From contig NBAY01000115.1 in the NCBI GenBank assembly GCA_002794775.1, positions 1 through 64,000 on the forward strand: a DNA stretch of 64,000 bases. Direction: 5' to 3'. Of this stretch, positions 25,814 through 37,008 are shown one piece after another. The position numbers and the translations under genes are program-made. A model generated the notes under the pieces. It was given only the letters and a program-made list of their open reading frames with translations. It was not told the DNA's origin and did no database searches. How positions within the stretch are numbered: the first letter of the stretch is position 1; the number at the start of each line of letters is the position of its first letter. The DNA is from Porodaedalea pini. Taxonomy: Eukaryota > Basidiomycota > Agaricomycetes > Hymenochaetales > Hymenochaetaceae.

Positions 25814-27206
25814 ATGTCCACCTGCAATTTGCCCAATCTTGACTTATCTTCGACGTTCGGCGTTGATTTTTTGGGCAAGCTCTATACTGTCATTAAAATG
25901 CTCGGTTCTAACTAGGTTCCTATGGTTGGTCTCAGGATTCATTATTTCCACAGTGTGCGTGAATCCAGTCTTTTACCTGCAGCCACCCTCCGCTCATCGA
26001 ACAAACAGCCTTCTCGGAGTATCTCTTGTACAAGGATATCTCTATTACGCAAACAATTCTGATGCGTGGTTCATGAGGGCTTTTGATAGTCTTGTAATAC
26101 GATTGAGATTTTTCATGCTAAACCGATCGCAGGTCTCTGTAGTACTGTCAGGCGATTCCGCTACTTCTGCAACTAGTTCTCCATGGGTACTTACCAGATA
26201 ATGAGACAGTGCACTAGATGTGGCCGGGACACTCCTGGTCACAGAAGCAATGCACTACTACTTGGTTAGTTCTTTGTGAGGTTCTGCTGAAATTTCGGAT
26301 GCTCATCTACTTGAAGATCAGAAGTTTTGGAAACCCGTTCGCTCTGTTGGAGATGACGAAGTACGTGTCGCGATACACTAGACCCCTGTGATCATTCAGA
26401 CTCATATTGTGTAATAGGACGTTCATAGGGGAGTTTATTATAAGTGTGGTCATCATTCTTCTGTAAGTCCCAGCAGCGGTGCATTGCATCATGCATTGAC
26501 TTTTTCTGTGTCAATGGGTCCTTGGGTCGTAAGATCACAGTTGTTCTATGCAAGCCGCATCTACATGGGTAAGCTGATTGATTTTATAGTATTACAGTAT
26601 TCTAATTGATTTTTGTTTCTGTTTTTGCATGGCTGACAGCCGGGATGCACAAACATGGACGATTTGTATCGTTGATTGTAGTAAGCAGAGCCGCATCTAA
26701 AGGGCTGAATGATATTCATTAGTGTATCTCGAAAGGCTGGTATTGCCATTTTTTCATTTGGTGAGTCAATTCGAGATCCTAGCCATTAGTCAATGGACTC
26801 CTGATGAGCACTCAGGGGCGGGAATAGGTGCTGTTCATCTTGTTTGATTCAAAAATTCATAATCATTAACCTCCTTCAATTATGGCAGAACCAACTAGCC
26901 GTGGCTTATGAGTTATTTGCAATTGGTCGACTCATCTCAAACTTGGTACATCCAAAGATAAAGGTTTTTCATGCACAATGCTTTAGATGTTTGAACCATC
27001 AATCCTTGTATCTCTTCTTTAGATGATCATTGGCATATTCGACTTCTCCGCGGCTCTGTGTGACGCCGTGGCAACATTTTTGATGTGCTATTTTCTATCT
27101 TCTCATCAAACCTCATTTAAAATGTCAGTACTTCAGTGGCTTATCCATCATTCTACGTATAGGAAAATATGCTTAACTGTCCTCTTCAGAACAAAGTTGC
27201 TCTTTA

Positions 27207-28056
27207 CAGCCTTTTTCATAAGTCCTGCGACACGTGCATGTCACGTGAAATGAGCCGCGTCAGAGCCAAAGTGTCGAAAAATTAGAATGAATGACTATTT
27301 TCTCTGTAGATTCTGCACAGAACCTGCTCATTAAGTACTCAAAAAAAAGGAACGGTTCTCAGGAGAAGAAATATGTAAAATAGGGAGCAATAAATTGACT
27401 GTATAGGTGGGTGGAGATCAAACAAGTGCAGCTGGTCTGTTCTCTTACCCATTTCCACTCAGATTCAAAAATTATGGCTCCCCTACATCTACCTATAAAA
27501 TTCTTTCCTGTGTCTGTAAATTAAGTATATGACTATACCAACAGCTCCTGAAAGTTTGAAGCCAATCCATTCAGTATTCATGGTGCACCAGCAAGATTTG
27601 TGTTCCACTTCAAGCTCTTTCCACCCTCCTTTTCTCACAACAGGTCTTGCAGAGTAGAACACAAATCTTGCTGCTGGACCATGAATACTGAATGGATTGG
27701 CTTCAAACTTTCAGGAGCTGTTGATATAGTCATATACTTAATTTAAAGACACAGGAAAGAATTTTATAGGTAGATGTAGGGGAGCCATAATTTTTGAATC
27801 TCAGTGGAAATGGGTGAGAGAACAGACCAGCTGCACTTGTTTGATCTCCACCTGACTACACAGTCAATTTATTGCTCCCTATTTTACATATTTCTTCTCC
27901 TGAGAACCGTGCCTTTTTTTTTGAGTACTTAATGAGCAGGTACTGTGCAGAATCTACAGAGAAAATAGTCATTCATTCTAATTTTTCGACACTTTGGCTC
28001 TGACGTGGCTCATTTCACGTGACATGCACGTGTCACAGGACTTATGAAAAAGGCTG
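27207..28056. mobile_element. Foldback MITE, copy 1 (850 bp, TA target)
   Basis: Starts CAGCCTTTTTCATAAGTCC and ends with its inverted repeat. TA is duplicated at 27205-27206 and 28057-28058. Comparison with DUF6534 copy 2 gives an empty site of matching length (ctctt-TA-actgg against ctctt-ga-atagg), which fixes the borders. The arms are about 400 bp each and nearly perfect, around a loop of about 50 nt near 27605-27655, so almost the whole element is one hairpin. The few arm differences include CpG-type changes (GCGACA/GTGACA, GCCGCG/GCCACG). The TA target suggests Tc1/mariner-type mobilisation. No coding capacity. Confidence 0.9.
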
Positions 28057-28120
28057 TAACTGGCTCTTCTTCTTTTCAATCAACCATGGCTTTCTCATCA
28101 GGAAAAACCTCTCAGTGGAA

Positions 28121-28350
28121 TATCATGGAATAATTTTAGAATAGAAAGACATTTGTAGAATAGTTCAGAATGGCATTAGGATGGATTTGGACTCCTTGGA
28201 ATTGCACGGAATTGAGTAGAAAAAAGGATCTGTATTGGAATTTGCTAGAATCGGCAAGGTGGTTTGTGGAATTGCACAAAATTGAGTAGAATAATAAAAT
28301 TGTATTGGAATTTGCTGGAATCGGCAAGGTTGGTTATGGAATGGGCCAGA
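28121..28350. repeat. Left subterminal GGAAT/GAATAG repeats
   Basis: Repeated short motifs (TGGAAT, AGAATAG, TTGGAATTTGCTAGAATCGG). A unit of about 70 bp recurs: GGAATTGCACGGAATTGAGTAG near 28199 in part and again near 28269, each followed by GTATTGGAATTTGCT-GAATCGGCAAGG. Such repeats are usual transposase-binding arrays in CACTA-like elements. Confidence 0.6.
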
Positions 28351-28834
28351 AAATGTTACAGTCCCGGACCGGTCCTTGCACCAGCACATTTTCATCTCCC
28401 TTTTTCTCATTATTTACAAACTTTTATTCCAAACAAAAAATACTGCATGAAAGTAACTTCTGTTGAGACTAAGTATGCCAATTTTTGAGCAAAAATATTG
28501 AAGGAAAAAATTGCCATGAAAGATTTATGTTCCAAGGCCGAAATGAGTTGGCACCAGTCCTTGCACCACATTATCCCCATGCTCGTGATCTGAAATAAGA
28601 TGAAGGGATCACGTGACTTTCCAAAATGCGACTCAAAGGCCTAGGGAGCTTGTTGAATTTTTCTACAACTCAATTTCATATAAAATTGCACCAAATTTTG
28701 CACAGGTGATCTACTACTACATAGTAAGTTTAAAAAAATATATTTTCTTAGCTTAAATATAGTTTGTTGTGTGGAAACAAAAAGGCAAACATTTTTGAAA
28801 CAAGTGCAGATTGGCACTTTCCTTATTGACCTTG

Positions 28835-29277
28835 TGTTAGGCGGGAGTCCGGGAGACGGCTCGGACTGGGCAGGCCTCAGCTGACTGTCGTCTAAGACGT
28901 GCTATGCTCGAGTGTGGACTCAGGACACGCTTTACTCAGGCTAGGTCGTCACAGAGGTAAGAGGATTAATACAAGTCTAAACTAATACAAGGGGGACGAG
29001 TCTCACCTAGGTCGTCGCGGAGGTAAGAGGAAAAGCAGAACAAGGAGTTCATGCAATTCCTGAGGCCTCTTATAGTGACAACCGTGAGACTATATTACCT
29101 AACATTACATAACAAGCGGGAATGGAATGAATGAAGGTCGTGTGAAAGGAGTGTGTGAAGTGATTGGAAAGATGATTAAAGATAATAAGAAAGGGCGGTT
29201 AAAAGAAAAGAAATGATGAAAGGAAAATAAATGATAAAAGGAAAATAAAAGATAGGGTGAAAGTTCAAGTCCTAACA
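28835..29277 (-). repeat. 3' LTR of outer chromovirus
   Basis: 443 bp, TGTTAG at the plus-strand left edge and CTAACA at the right. Next to it at 29278-29296 is the polypurine tract (on the minus strand CCTTGAGGGGGGGGTAA). Confidence 0.93.
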
Positions 29278-30750
29278 TTACCCCCCCCTCAAGGCTGGGC
29301 GTCCCAACCAGCCATGATCGTGGTCGACTGGTTCAGTGTTGACGAAGCGTGGGCGGAGCTGTTGGCGAGGAAGGTTGAGCTTTCGAGGGGCACCGGGGTG
29401 TTTCTGATAGAACTCGGCAATCACCTCCTTTGCGTTCTCCCCAAAGTCCATCTCGGGCTGCCAAGTCGGTTTGTTGTAGCCAACCCACTTGACGAGGTAT
29501 TGAAGCTTCCCTCGGTGCAGACGCGAGTCTAGGACTTCCTCAATTTCATACTCTTCCTCGTTGTCGACGATTTCAGGTGGTGGCGGTGGCTGTTGTTTCT
29601 GACTTTTGAAGGACAGTTCAACTGTGAGTTTCAGCAGGGCCTCATTGAAGACTGGGTGGACCTTTTTCCATCGCTTTGGGAGCTTGAGCTTGTACGCGCT
29701 CGCTCCTACCTTGTCGACGATCTTGAAGGGACCATACCACTTGTCCGCTAGCTTCTTCATCGGCGAGTCTGTGCTGATGTTTCGCCCATCAAGGAAAACC
29801 TTGTCTCCAGTGTTGTACTCCACCAAAGCCCCTGCTGTCTGGTCGTGATAGCGCTTCATGTCCTCTGCTGCCTTGACCAGATTGTCCTTCACTACACGAT
29901 GAGTCTCCTTGATGTGCTTCGCGAATTCTTCCACTGACATGTTGGCAGAGGAGGTTTGTACGGTGTTGAAGCTTAAGGGGTGACGTCCTGTGTTCGCATA
30001 GAAGGGGGACATTTTTGTCGCTGAGTGTTTGCGGTTGTTGTATGCGAACTCTGTGAGGGGGAGCCAGTCCTTCCAGTCCGATTGATGATGGTTGACGAAG
30101 AGTCGAAGATACTGTTCGAGCTCTTGGTTAATGCGTTCCATTTGACCATCCGTCTGTGGGTGATACGCTGTTGACGGGTTGCCTTCGATGTGTAGGAGTT
30201 TGTACAGCTCCTTCATCATCGAAGCGTCGAACTGCGTGCCTCAGTCATGGATGATCTTTTTTGGTAAACCATGGAGGTGGAAGACGTGGTCGTGGTACAG
30301 CTGGGCCATGCCTTCTGCCGACAGCTTCGTCATTGTCGGGATCACATGCATCTGTTTCGAAAACCTATCAACGAAGACGCAGATCGCATTATGCCCCTTG
30401 GAGTCCGGTAGCTCTCTGATGAGGTCGACTGTGACGATTTCCCAGGGGCCTTCAGGGACTGCGTTTGGGTGGAGTGGCCTTGATCTCGACACCCTCAGAG
30501 CCTTTGTTCACTGACAGCAATTACACCCTCGGACATATGCTCAGACGTCGGAGAACATCGACGTCCACCAGAAGTCTCGACGGACGAGCTCCACCGTCTT
30601 TGACGCTCCCGGGTGTCCCGTCAGAGCCGAGTCGTGACATTCCCGTAATACGGCCTCCTTCATTGACGACAGCACGTATACTTTGCCTTTCATGCACCAC
30701 AACCTGTCGACCTCTGTCATTCCCATTGGCCTCTCCGACTCGTGTTGCGC
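29278..30750 (-). pseudogene. Outer chromovirus pol, 3' part (integrase and chromodomain)
   Basis: Runs from the inner-element insertion point to near the 3' LTR. It begins with ESERPMGMTEVDRLWCMKGK and the integrase zinc-binding HH-CC region (HDSALTGHPGASK), has a stop near 30541 where the inner copy reads SDVRAYVRGC, the integrase core (WEIVTVDLI, GHNAICVFVDRFSKQ), and another TGA near 30238-30240 (the inner copy has CGA in HDRGTQF). It ends with STAYHPQTDGQMERIN, the GPFKIVDKVGASAYKLKLP block and a chromodomain (YEIEEVLDSRLHRGKLQYLV, KWVGYNKPTWQPEMDF). The chromodomain targets integration to modified chromatin in this clade. Confidence 0.88.
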
Positions 30751-30755
30751 CCTCT

Positions 30756-31168
30756 TGTTAGGCGGGAGTCCGGGAGACGACTCGGACTGGGCAGGCCTCG
30801 GCTGACTGTCGTCTGGGACGTGCTGTACTCGAGCGTAGACTCGGGACACGCTTACTCAGGCTAGGTCGTCGCGGAGGTAAGAGGATTAATACAAGTCTAA
30901 ACTAATACAAGGGGGACGAGTCTCACCTAGGTCGTCGCGGAGGTAAGAGGAAAAGCAGAACAAGGAGTTCATGCGATTCCTGAGACCTTATATAGCGACG
31001 ACCGTGAGACTATATTACCTAACATTACCTAACGAGTGGGAATGGAACGAATGAAGGCAGTGTGGGAATGATTGTGTAAGATGAGTAAATATAATGAAAA
31101 GGACAAATATAATAAAGGAAATGGTAAAAGGGAAAATAAAGGAAAAGGTGAAAGTTCAGGTTCTAACA
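30756..31168 (-). repeat. 3' LTR of inner chromovirus
   Basis: 413 bp, edges TGTTAG/CTAACA. The polypurine tract on the minus strand (GAAGGGGGGGTAA) abuts it at 31169-31182. Confidence 0.94.
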
Positions 31169-34100
31169 TTACCCCCCCTTCAAGGTTGGGCGTCCCGACC
31201 AACCATGATCGCGGTCGTCAGGCTCGGTGTCGACGAAGAGCGGACGGAGTCGTTGACGAGGGATGTTGAGTTTTCGAGGTGCGCCGGGATGTTTGAGGTA
31301 GAACTCAGTGATCGCCTCCTTCGCGTTCTCGCCGAAGTCCGTCTCAGGCTGCCAAGTAGGTTCATTGTAGCCGACCCACTTGACAAGGTACTGTAGTTTC
31401 CCTCGGTGCAGACGCGAGTCTAGAACCTCCTCAATCTCGTACTCCTCCTCGTTGTCGATGATGTCAGGTGGCGGCGGTGCTGGTTGTCTTTGGCTCTCGA
31501 AGGACGGTTCGACGGCGGGCTTTAGCAGTGCTTCGTTGAAGACCGGGTGGACCTTTTTCCATCGCTTTGGGAGCTTGAGCTTGTACGCGCTTGCTCCCAC
31601 CTTGTCGACGATTTCGAAGGGGCCATACCATTTGTCAGTGAGTTTCTTTGTCGGTGAGTCTGTGCTGATGTTTCGCCCGTCAAGGAAAACCTTGTCGCCA
31701 GCCTTGTACTCAACCGAAATCCCTGCTGTCCGGTCGTGATAGCGTTTCATGTCGTCCGCCGCTTTGACCAAGTTGTCCTTCGCAACCCGATGAGTCTCCT
31801 TTATGTGCTTTGCGAATTCTTCCGCCGACATGTTGGCAGACGAGGTCCGTGTCGTGTCAAAGCGTAAGGGGTGACGTCCTGCGTTTGCGTAGAAAGGAGA
31901 CATCTTCGTCGCCGAATGCTCACGGTTATTATACGCGAACTCCGCGAGGGGGAGCCAGTCCTTCCAGTCCGATTGTCGATGGTTTACAAAGAGCCTAAGA
32001 TATTGTTCAAGCTCTTGGTTAACGCATTCCGTCTGACCATCTGTCTGTGGGTGATACGCCGTTGACGGGTTGCCTTCGATGTGTAGGAGTTTGTACAGCT
32101 CCTTCATCATCGATGCGTTGAACTGCGTGCCTCGGTCATGGATGATCTTTTTCGGCAAGCCGTGGAGGCGGAAGACATGGTCGCGGTACAGTTGAGCCAT
32201 GCCTTCCGCCGACAACCTTGTCGTCGTCGGGATCACGTGCATCTGTTTCGAGAACCTGTCGACGAAAACGCAGATTGCGTTATGTCCCTTGGAGTCCGGG
32301 AGTTCTCCGATGAGGTCGACCGTGACAATTTCCCATGGGCCTTCCGGGACCGTGTTCGGGTGAAGTGGCCTCGACCTCGATGCCCTCAGAGCCTTTGTTC
32401 GCTGGCAGCGATCACACCCTCGGACATACGCTCTGACGTCAGAGAACATCGATGTCCACCAGAAGTCTCGTCGGACGAGTTCCACCATTTTCGACGCTCC
32501 TGGGTGTCCAGCCAGTACCGAGTCGTGACATTCCCGTAATACGGCCTCCTTCATTGACGATGGCACATATACCTTGTCTTTCATGCGCCACAATCCGTCG
32601 ACCTCTGTCATTCCCGTCGGCCTCTCCGACTCGTCCTGCGCCCTCTGCGCTTCACCCACTCGTCCCACCACCTCGTCGCACGATGTCCGCACCACTCCAC
32701 GGTTCAACCACTTATCCTTGATGAACATGACCCCATCGTTGTCATCCTTGCCCTGATCATAGCCCGCCATACGCGATAGCAGGTCGGCCTTGCCCATCGT
32801 CTTGCCCGACTTGTGTTTGAGGTGGAAGTCGAATTCTTCAAGTTCGGTCTGCCAGCGAGCTTGGCGATAGCTCAGCTTCTGCGCCGACCTGAAGTAGGTG
32901 AGGTTGGCGTGGTCGGACCAGATTTCAATCTTGTGGCGAGCGCCAAGGAGGTATTGCCGCCACTCCTTGAGCGCCGAAACGATTGCGAGCATCTCCTTGT
33001 CATAGATCTCGTAGTTTCATTCTGCTGGTTCAAGTGCCTCTGACCTGTAGGCGATCACCCTCCACTTCCCTTCCTGCTTCTGCAACAACACACCACCGAG
33101 CGCAAAGTTCGACGAGTCCGCTTCTACGCGGAAAGGGCCCTCGTCATTGGCGATGGCTAGGACTGGAGGTGAGCAGAGACATCGTCTCAGCTCCTCGAAT
33201 GCTTCCTGCTGTTCGGTCTCCCATACCCAGTCCTTCTTGCCCGTTAACGATGTCAACGGTCGGACCACCTTGCTGTAGTCCTTAATAAACCGTCTTAGCC
33301 AGTTTCCCATACCGAGGAACTGTTGCAGCTCCTTGAGGTTCCGTGGGACTGGCCAGTTTGCAATCACCTCCGTCTTTGCCGGGTCAGCCCTGATCTCACC
33401 ATTGCCGATGATGTGGCCGAGGTATTTGACGACCTTGGCGTCAAACTCGCACTTCTCCGGCTTCAGGTACAGGCCATTTTCTTGGAGGATCTGGAGTACG
33501 TGCCTCGACATGTCGATATGCTCCTCAATGGTTTCTGAGAGGATCAGGATGTCGTCGAGGTATACGATGATCAAGTTCGCGTAGATTAGGTCCTTAAAGA
33601 TGTGGTTGACAAAGGCCTGGAACGTGGCCGGCGCGTTGCAAAGGCCAAAAAACATGACCGTTGGTTCGAAGAGGCCCATGTTTGTGCGAAACGCTGCCTT
33701 CCATTCGTCACCCTCACGGATCCGGATATTGTAGTACCCCCAGCGAAGGTCAAGCTTAGTGATGTACTTCGCTTTCTTGACCTTGTCGACGAGTTCGTCA
33801 ATGAGAGGGAGGGGATACTTGTTCTTGATCATACCGTCATTGAGCTTACGGTAATCCTGGATCGGGCGTAGCGATTTGTCGGCCTTCTTTATAAAGAAGA
33901 AGGGCGACGCCATGGGCGATATCGACCGTCGAATGCGACCCGACTTCAGATTTTCATCAAGGAAGTCCTTGAGTGACTGCTGCTCAGTTGGCGTGAGCAG
34001 GTAGATCTTACAGTCGCTCAGTTTGAAGTCGGGCTTCAAGTCGATGACATGGTCCCAGGGTCGGTGTTCCGGCAGCTTCTCAAAACCTTTTTCGCTGAAA

Positions 34101-34786
34101 ACGTCGGCGTAGTCGTTGAGGTATGCGGGCCAGGACACCTTGTCCATTCGCATCTCACTCACCCTCCTCATCTGCTCCACCTCCTCCTTCACCTTGCCTA
34201 GGTCCTCCACCTGCTTCCTTTCGATCGCACATTCGCTCGGGCAGCGCGTAAAGTCAAGTGTACCCGTCTTCCAGTCGACCTCTGGGTTGTGTCGTCGAAG
34301 CCAGTCGTACCCCAGGAAGATGTTAGACGATGCCAGTGAGGTTACCGCCAGGACGATCCGTTCCTTATGGTGACCAATCGTAAGTTCAATGTCGACGTAC
34401 TCCTCGATCAACCCGGCTTCGTTGTGTGTGCCATCGGCATTGAGTACCGCAAGGGGCCAGATATAACGCTTCGTTTCCAGCCCATACCGTTCGACGAATC
34501 TCACGTCAATGCACGATCCCGTACATCCTGAATCCACAAGCGCGTGTGCGTCCACCTCCCTCACTTCACCTTCCACGCTGTGTTCGACGTTCAGGAGAAG
34601 GTCCAGCTGGCGTCCGCCAGTTCCTCTCATGAACAGCTGCTCATACTCTTCACTTTCCTTCACATCGGTGGGGACTTTGTACTCGGGAAAACCATCGACG
34701 TTGTTCGCATTTATGTATTGTACAGACGGTTGGTTATATTTTAACGAGTCCAGAGTCGAAGTCCCTTGTTCTTCTCGGTCAGTCAC
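31169..34786 (-). CDS. Inner chromovirus pol (protease, RT, RNase H, integrase, chromodomain) with one TGA
   Basis: A single frame of about 1205 codons, interrupted once by TGA at 33017-33019 between PAE and NYEIYDKEM at the start of RNase H. Before it: the aspartic protease motif LVDSGCTGSC (Cys after DSG, not the usual Ala), then RT with SPFFFIKKADKSLRPIQDYR, KLDLRWGYYNIRI, the catalytic YLDDILI, and the thumb (LGMGNWLRRFIKDYSKV). After it: RNase H (WSDHANLTYF, ARWQTELEEFDF), the integrase HHCC zinc finger (CHDSVLAGHPG...CDRCQRTK), the catalytic DDE core (VDLIGELPDSKGHN, HDRGTQF, TAYHPQTDGQTE) and a chromodomain (YEIEEVLDSRLHRGKLQYLV). The first codon listed, at 34786, is GTG, so pol is probably made by frameshift or reinitiation after gag, which ends 8 nt earlier in another frame. 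Confidence 0.9.
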
Positions 34787-34794
34787 CCCGATGG

Positions 34795-35868
34795 CTACGC
34801 CTGACCACTCGCAAAACCCTGCGAGTCGACGACCTCTTCGTCATTGTCTTCTTCCTCCACATAGTCCTCCACAGTCGACCTCCGAGTGTCTACGACTTCC
34901 TCGAAGGCCGACTCCTTCATCGCTCCGAGCTCGTCGGCGAGGACACGACGTTCGCCTGGCGCCATCAGTTCCAGCATGCGCTGGATGATCGGTTTCGCTT
35001 GCGGGCACTTGTCCTTGAAGTGGCCCAACCCGCCACAGATCCAGCACGCGCGTCGTCGTTGTGCCTCATTCATTGAGACGTCCATCGGCTGACCAGCGCC
35101 TCCAAAGGTGACGCCGGTCGCATCGCGTCTATCGACGTGAGGGGCCACTACCTGACAGCGAGCTGGGGGTGCTTGTTGTGGTAGGCGAGGAGGGGGAAGA
35201 AAGGTGCGTCCTCGTTGGATAGCGCGAATCTGCTGTTCGCCGCGGTCTATTTCGATTGCCTTGTTCTTCCAATCCTCGTATTTCGTTGGGACTGGCGTCG
35301 ACCTTAGCACTCCACGGACCACCTCGATGTTCATCGCTCGCTTGAGGCGATTGCAGATGACGCTGTCGTCCTTCAGCTCGGCGCGCTTAATGATCACGTC
35401 GAACTTCTGGAAGAACTCGTCTGCGGTTAGGTCCTTCTGAACCTTATCTCGGAAATCCTTCAGCGCTTTCTCCTTGCGATTCGGGTCGTCGAACGAGGCG
35501 TCGAGTCGTTCCTGGAATCTTTCCCAGCTGTCGGTGAAAGTGACGATTCCCGACGTTGTCGACTCCTCGACATAGTTCTGCGCCCACGTTGCCGTATTAC
35601 CACCCTTCAGGTAGGAGAGAGCTACATAGATCTTACTCTCTGACGTAGGGTATCGACTTGGATTCGCGGATACGAAAAGAAGGACTTCACGTCTGAAGTC
35701 GAGGTAATCGTCGCCACCAGTGAATTCACGTGGTCGGGCGACGTCGATGTTCGGTACAGCAGCGGTACTAGGGCCCACTGGGGTGTTTGCGGCTTGGTGA
35801 GCGAAGGCGCCCGCTACGATCGCAGCGATTTGTTCCAACTGTTGTGTGCTGAAGCTTCCTGTCGACAT
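34795..35868 (-). CDS. Inner chromovirus Gag (capsid, zinc knuckle)
   Basis: ATG at 35868 gives 357 residues. The capsid region carries RPREFTGGDDYLDFRREVLL, FVSANPSRYPTSESKIYVAL, TWAQNYVEES, RFQERLDASFDDPNRKEKAL and DEFFQKFDVIIKRAEL, typical of Ty3/Gypsy retrotransposon gag. Near the C-terminus is one CCHC zinc knuckle (CWICGGLGHFKDKC), then an acidic tail. It is intact. It forms virus-like particles and packages the RNA. Confidence 0.93.
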   Translation of the reverse strand: MSTGSFSTQQLEQIAAIVAGAFAHQAANTPVGPSTAAVPNIDVARPREFTGGDDYLDFRREVLLFVSANPSRYPTSESKIYVALSYLKGGNTATWAQNYVEESTTSGIVTFTDSWERFQERLDASFDDPNRKEKALKDFRDKVQKDLTADEFFQKFDVIIKRAELKDDSVICNRLKRAMNIEVVRGVLRSTPVPTKYEDWKNKAIEIDRGEQQIRAIQRGRTFLPPPRLPQQAPPARCQVVAPHVDRRDATGVTFGGAGQPMDVSMNEAQRRRACWICGGLGHFKDKCPQAKPIIQRMLELMAPGERRVLADELGAMKESAFEEVVDTRRSTVEDYVEEEDNDEEVVDSQGFASGQA

Positions 35869-36578
35869 TGTTGTTCTAGGCGTGTCCGTTTGTCGCTCAG
35901 GGGGGGTCGGTGGTGATGAATCTCGTCGCGCTTCTCTATACGGTCCTGGGATCGGTGGGAGAATGGTTGACGTCGAAAGCGATGGCGAAATCGGGGTTGT
36001 CTGATCTATTGGCGCAGGAGCCCACTTTAATCTTCTTCCTCCTTCAAGCGTCGAATACCAGAGTCCTTTCTCTGGACGCCACCAGATAACGTATTCAACG
36101 CCTGTTTGAGTAACCGTGAACCAGGAGCGGCATTCCTTGTTGTACCAGGAACGAGGCGGGAGAGCACGACGTTGTTCCTCGTCGAGATCTATGTTGACGA
36201 TGGAGGAGGAACAGGGATCGGGTGTGCGTTGGTACCGGGGTTACGCCAACGTTGAGCGGGTTCGTCAGCGAAGTTGATGACGAGGCGGTAGGATCCGAGT
36301 GAGATCACAAACGAGATTGTCGTCGAAGTTTGTACTCGTCTGGTTACCCACGTCCACGTCAGGTGCGTGCTCCACCAGAGGCTAATCCGGAGAGCCAGGG
36401 TCGGGAAAGGTTGGTTGGAGTGATTACTTAATACACGAACATCCGGAAACGTCCAGGCAGGGTTGAGGGTTGTCGTTTAAGGGGTTTACACATCAGGTCC
36501 TTCGAGGGGAGTACTCCTCTAGACCGAGTGAGGGCGAGTCAACAGTGACGACGTACGCTGGGGATGAGCCTAGGTGGG

Positions 36579-36589
36579 GTTCTGCTTTT
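36579..36589 (-). promoter_or_regulatory. Self-priming primer-binding site, inner chromovirus
   Basis: One base inside the 5' LTR border, the minus strand reads AAAAGCAGAAC. Its exact 11-nt complement GTTCTGCTTTT lies in the LTR (36786-36796, minus strand), just downstream of the TATA box, where transcription should start. This is the layout of Tf1/sushi elements, which prime reverse transcription with their own 5' RNA end. No TGG start of a tRNA-type site is present. Confidence 0.8.
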
Positions 36590-36590
36590 A

Positions 36591-37003
36591 TGTTAGGCGG
36601 GAGTCCGGGAGACGACTCGGACTGGGCAGGCCTCGGCTGACTGTCGTCTGGGACGTGCTGTACTCGAGCGTAGACTCGGGACACACTTACTCAGGCTAGG
36701 TCGTCGCGGAGGTAAGAGGATTAATACAAGTCTAAACTAATACAAGGGGGACGAGTCTCACCTAGGTCGTCGTGGAGGTAAGAGGAAAAGCAGAACAAGG
36801 AGTTCATGCGATTCCTGAGACCTTATATAGCGACGACCGTGAGACTATATTACCTAACATTACCTAACGAGTGGGAATGGAACGAATGAAGGCAGTGTGG
36901 GAATGATTGTGTAAGATGAGTAAATATAATGAAAAGGACGAATATAATAAAGGAAATGGTAAAAGGGAAAATAAAGGAAAAGGTGAAAGTTCAGGTTCTA
37001 ACA
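36591..37003 (-). repeat. 5' LTR of inner chromovirus
   Basis: 413 bp. It differs from the 3' LTR only by CG/CA, CG/TG and CA/CG at three sites. Confidence 0.94.
36786..36829 (-). promoter_or_regulatory. Inner LTR core promoter (TATA and proposed transcript start)
   Basis: On the minus strand TATATAA (36829-36823) is followed about 33 nt later by GTTCTGCTTTT (36796-36786), the motif complementary to the primer-binding site. The distance suits a TATA-directed start. Inference from spacing and complementarity. Confidence 0.65.
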
Positions 37004-37008
37004 CCTCT

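Larger units (their letters stand above)
30756..37003 (-). mobile_element. Inner Ty3/Gypsy chromovirus (nested in its sibling)
   Basis: 6248 bp, flanked by the 5-bp duplication CCTCT (30751-30755, 37004-37008). LTRs are 413 bp and differ at three sites, all CpG transitions, so the insertion is recent. It lies in the same orientation as the outer element and belongs to the same family (coding regions close, LTR 3' halves diverged with a length difference). It encodes gag and pol with only one in-frame stop in pol (TGA at 33017-33019). Confidence 0.95.

Noticed and set aside
27207..28056. Assembly artefact (collapsed inverted duplication) as cause of the palindrome
   Set aside because: A second copy with its own TA duplication lies at 44811-45659, and the intact gene copy shows both empty sites, so these are real insertions.
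28121..28350. CRISPR-like or tandem array
   Set aside because: Repeat units are irregular, the organism is a fungus, and they fit subterminal transposon repeats.
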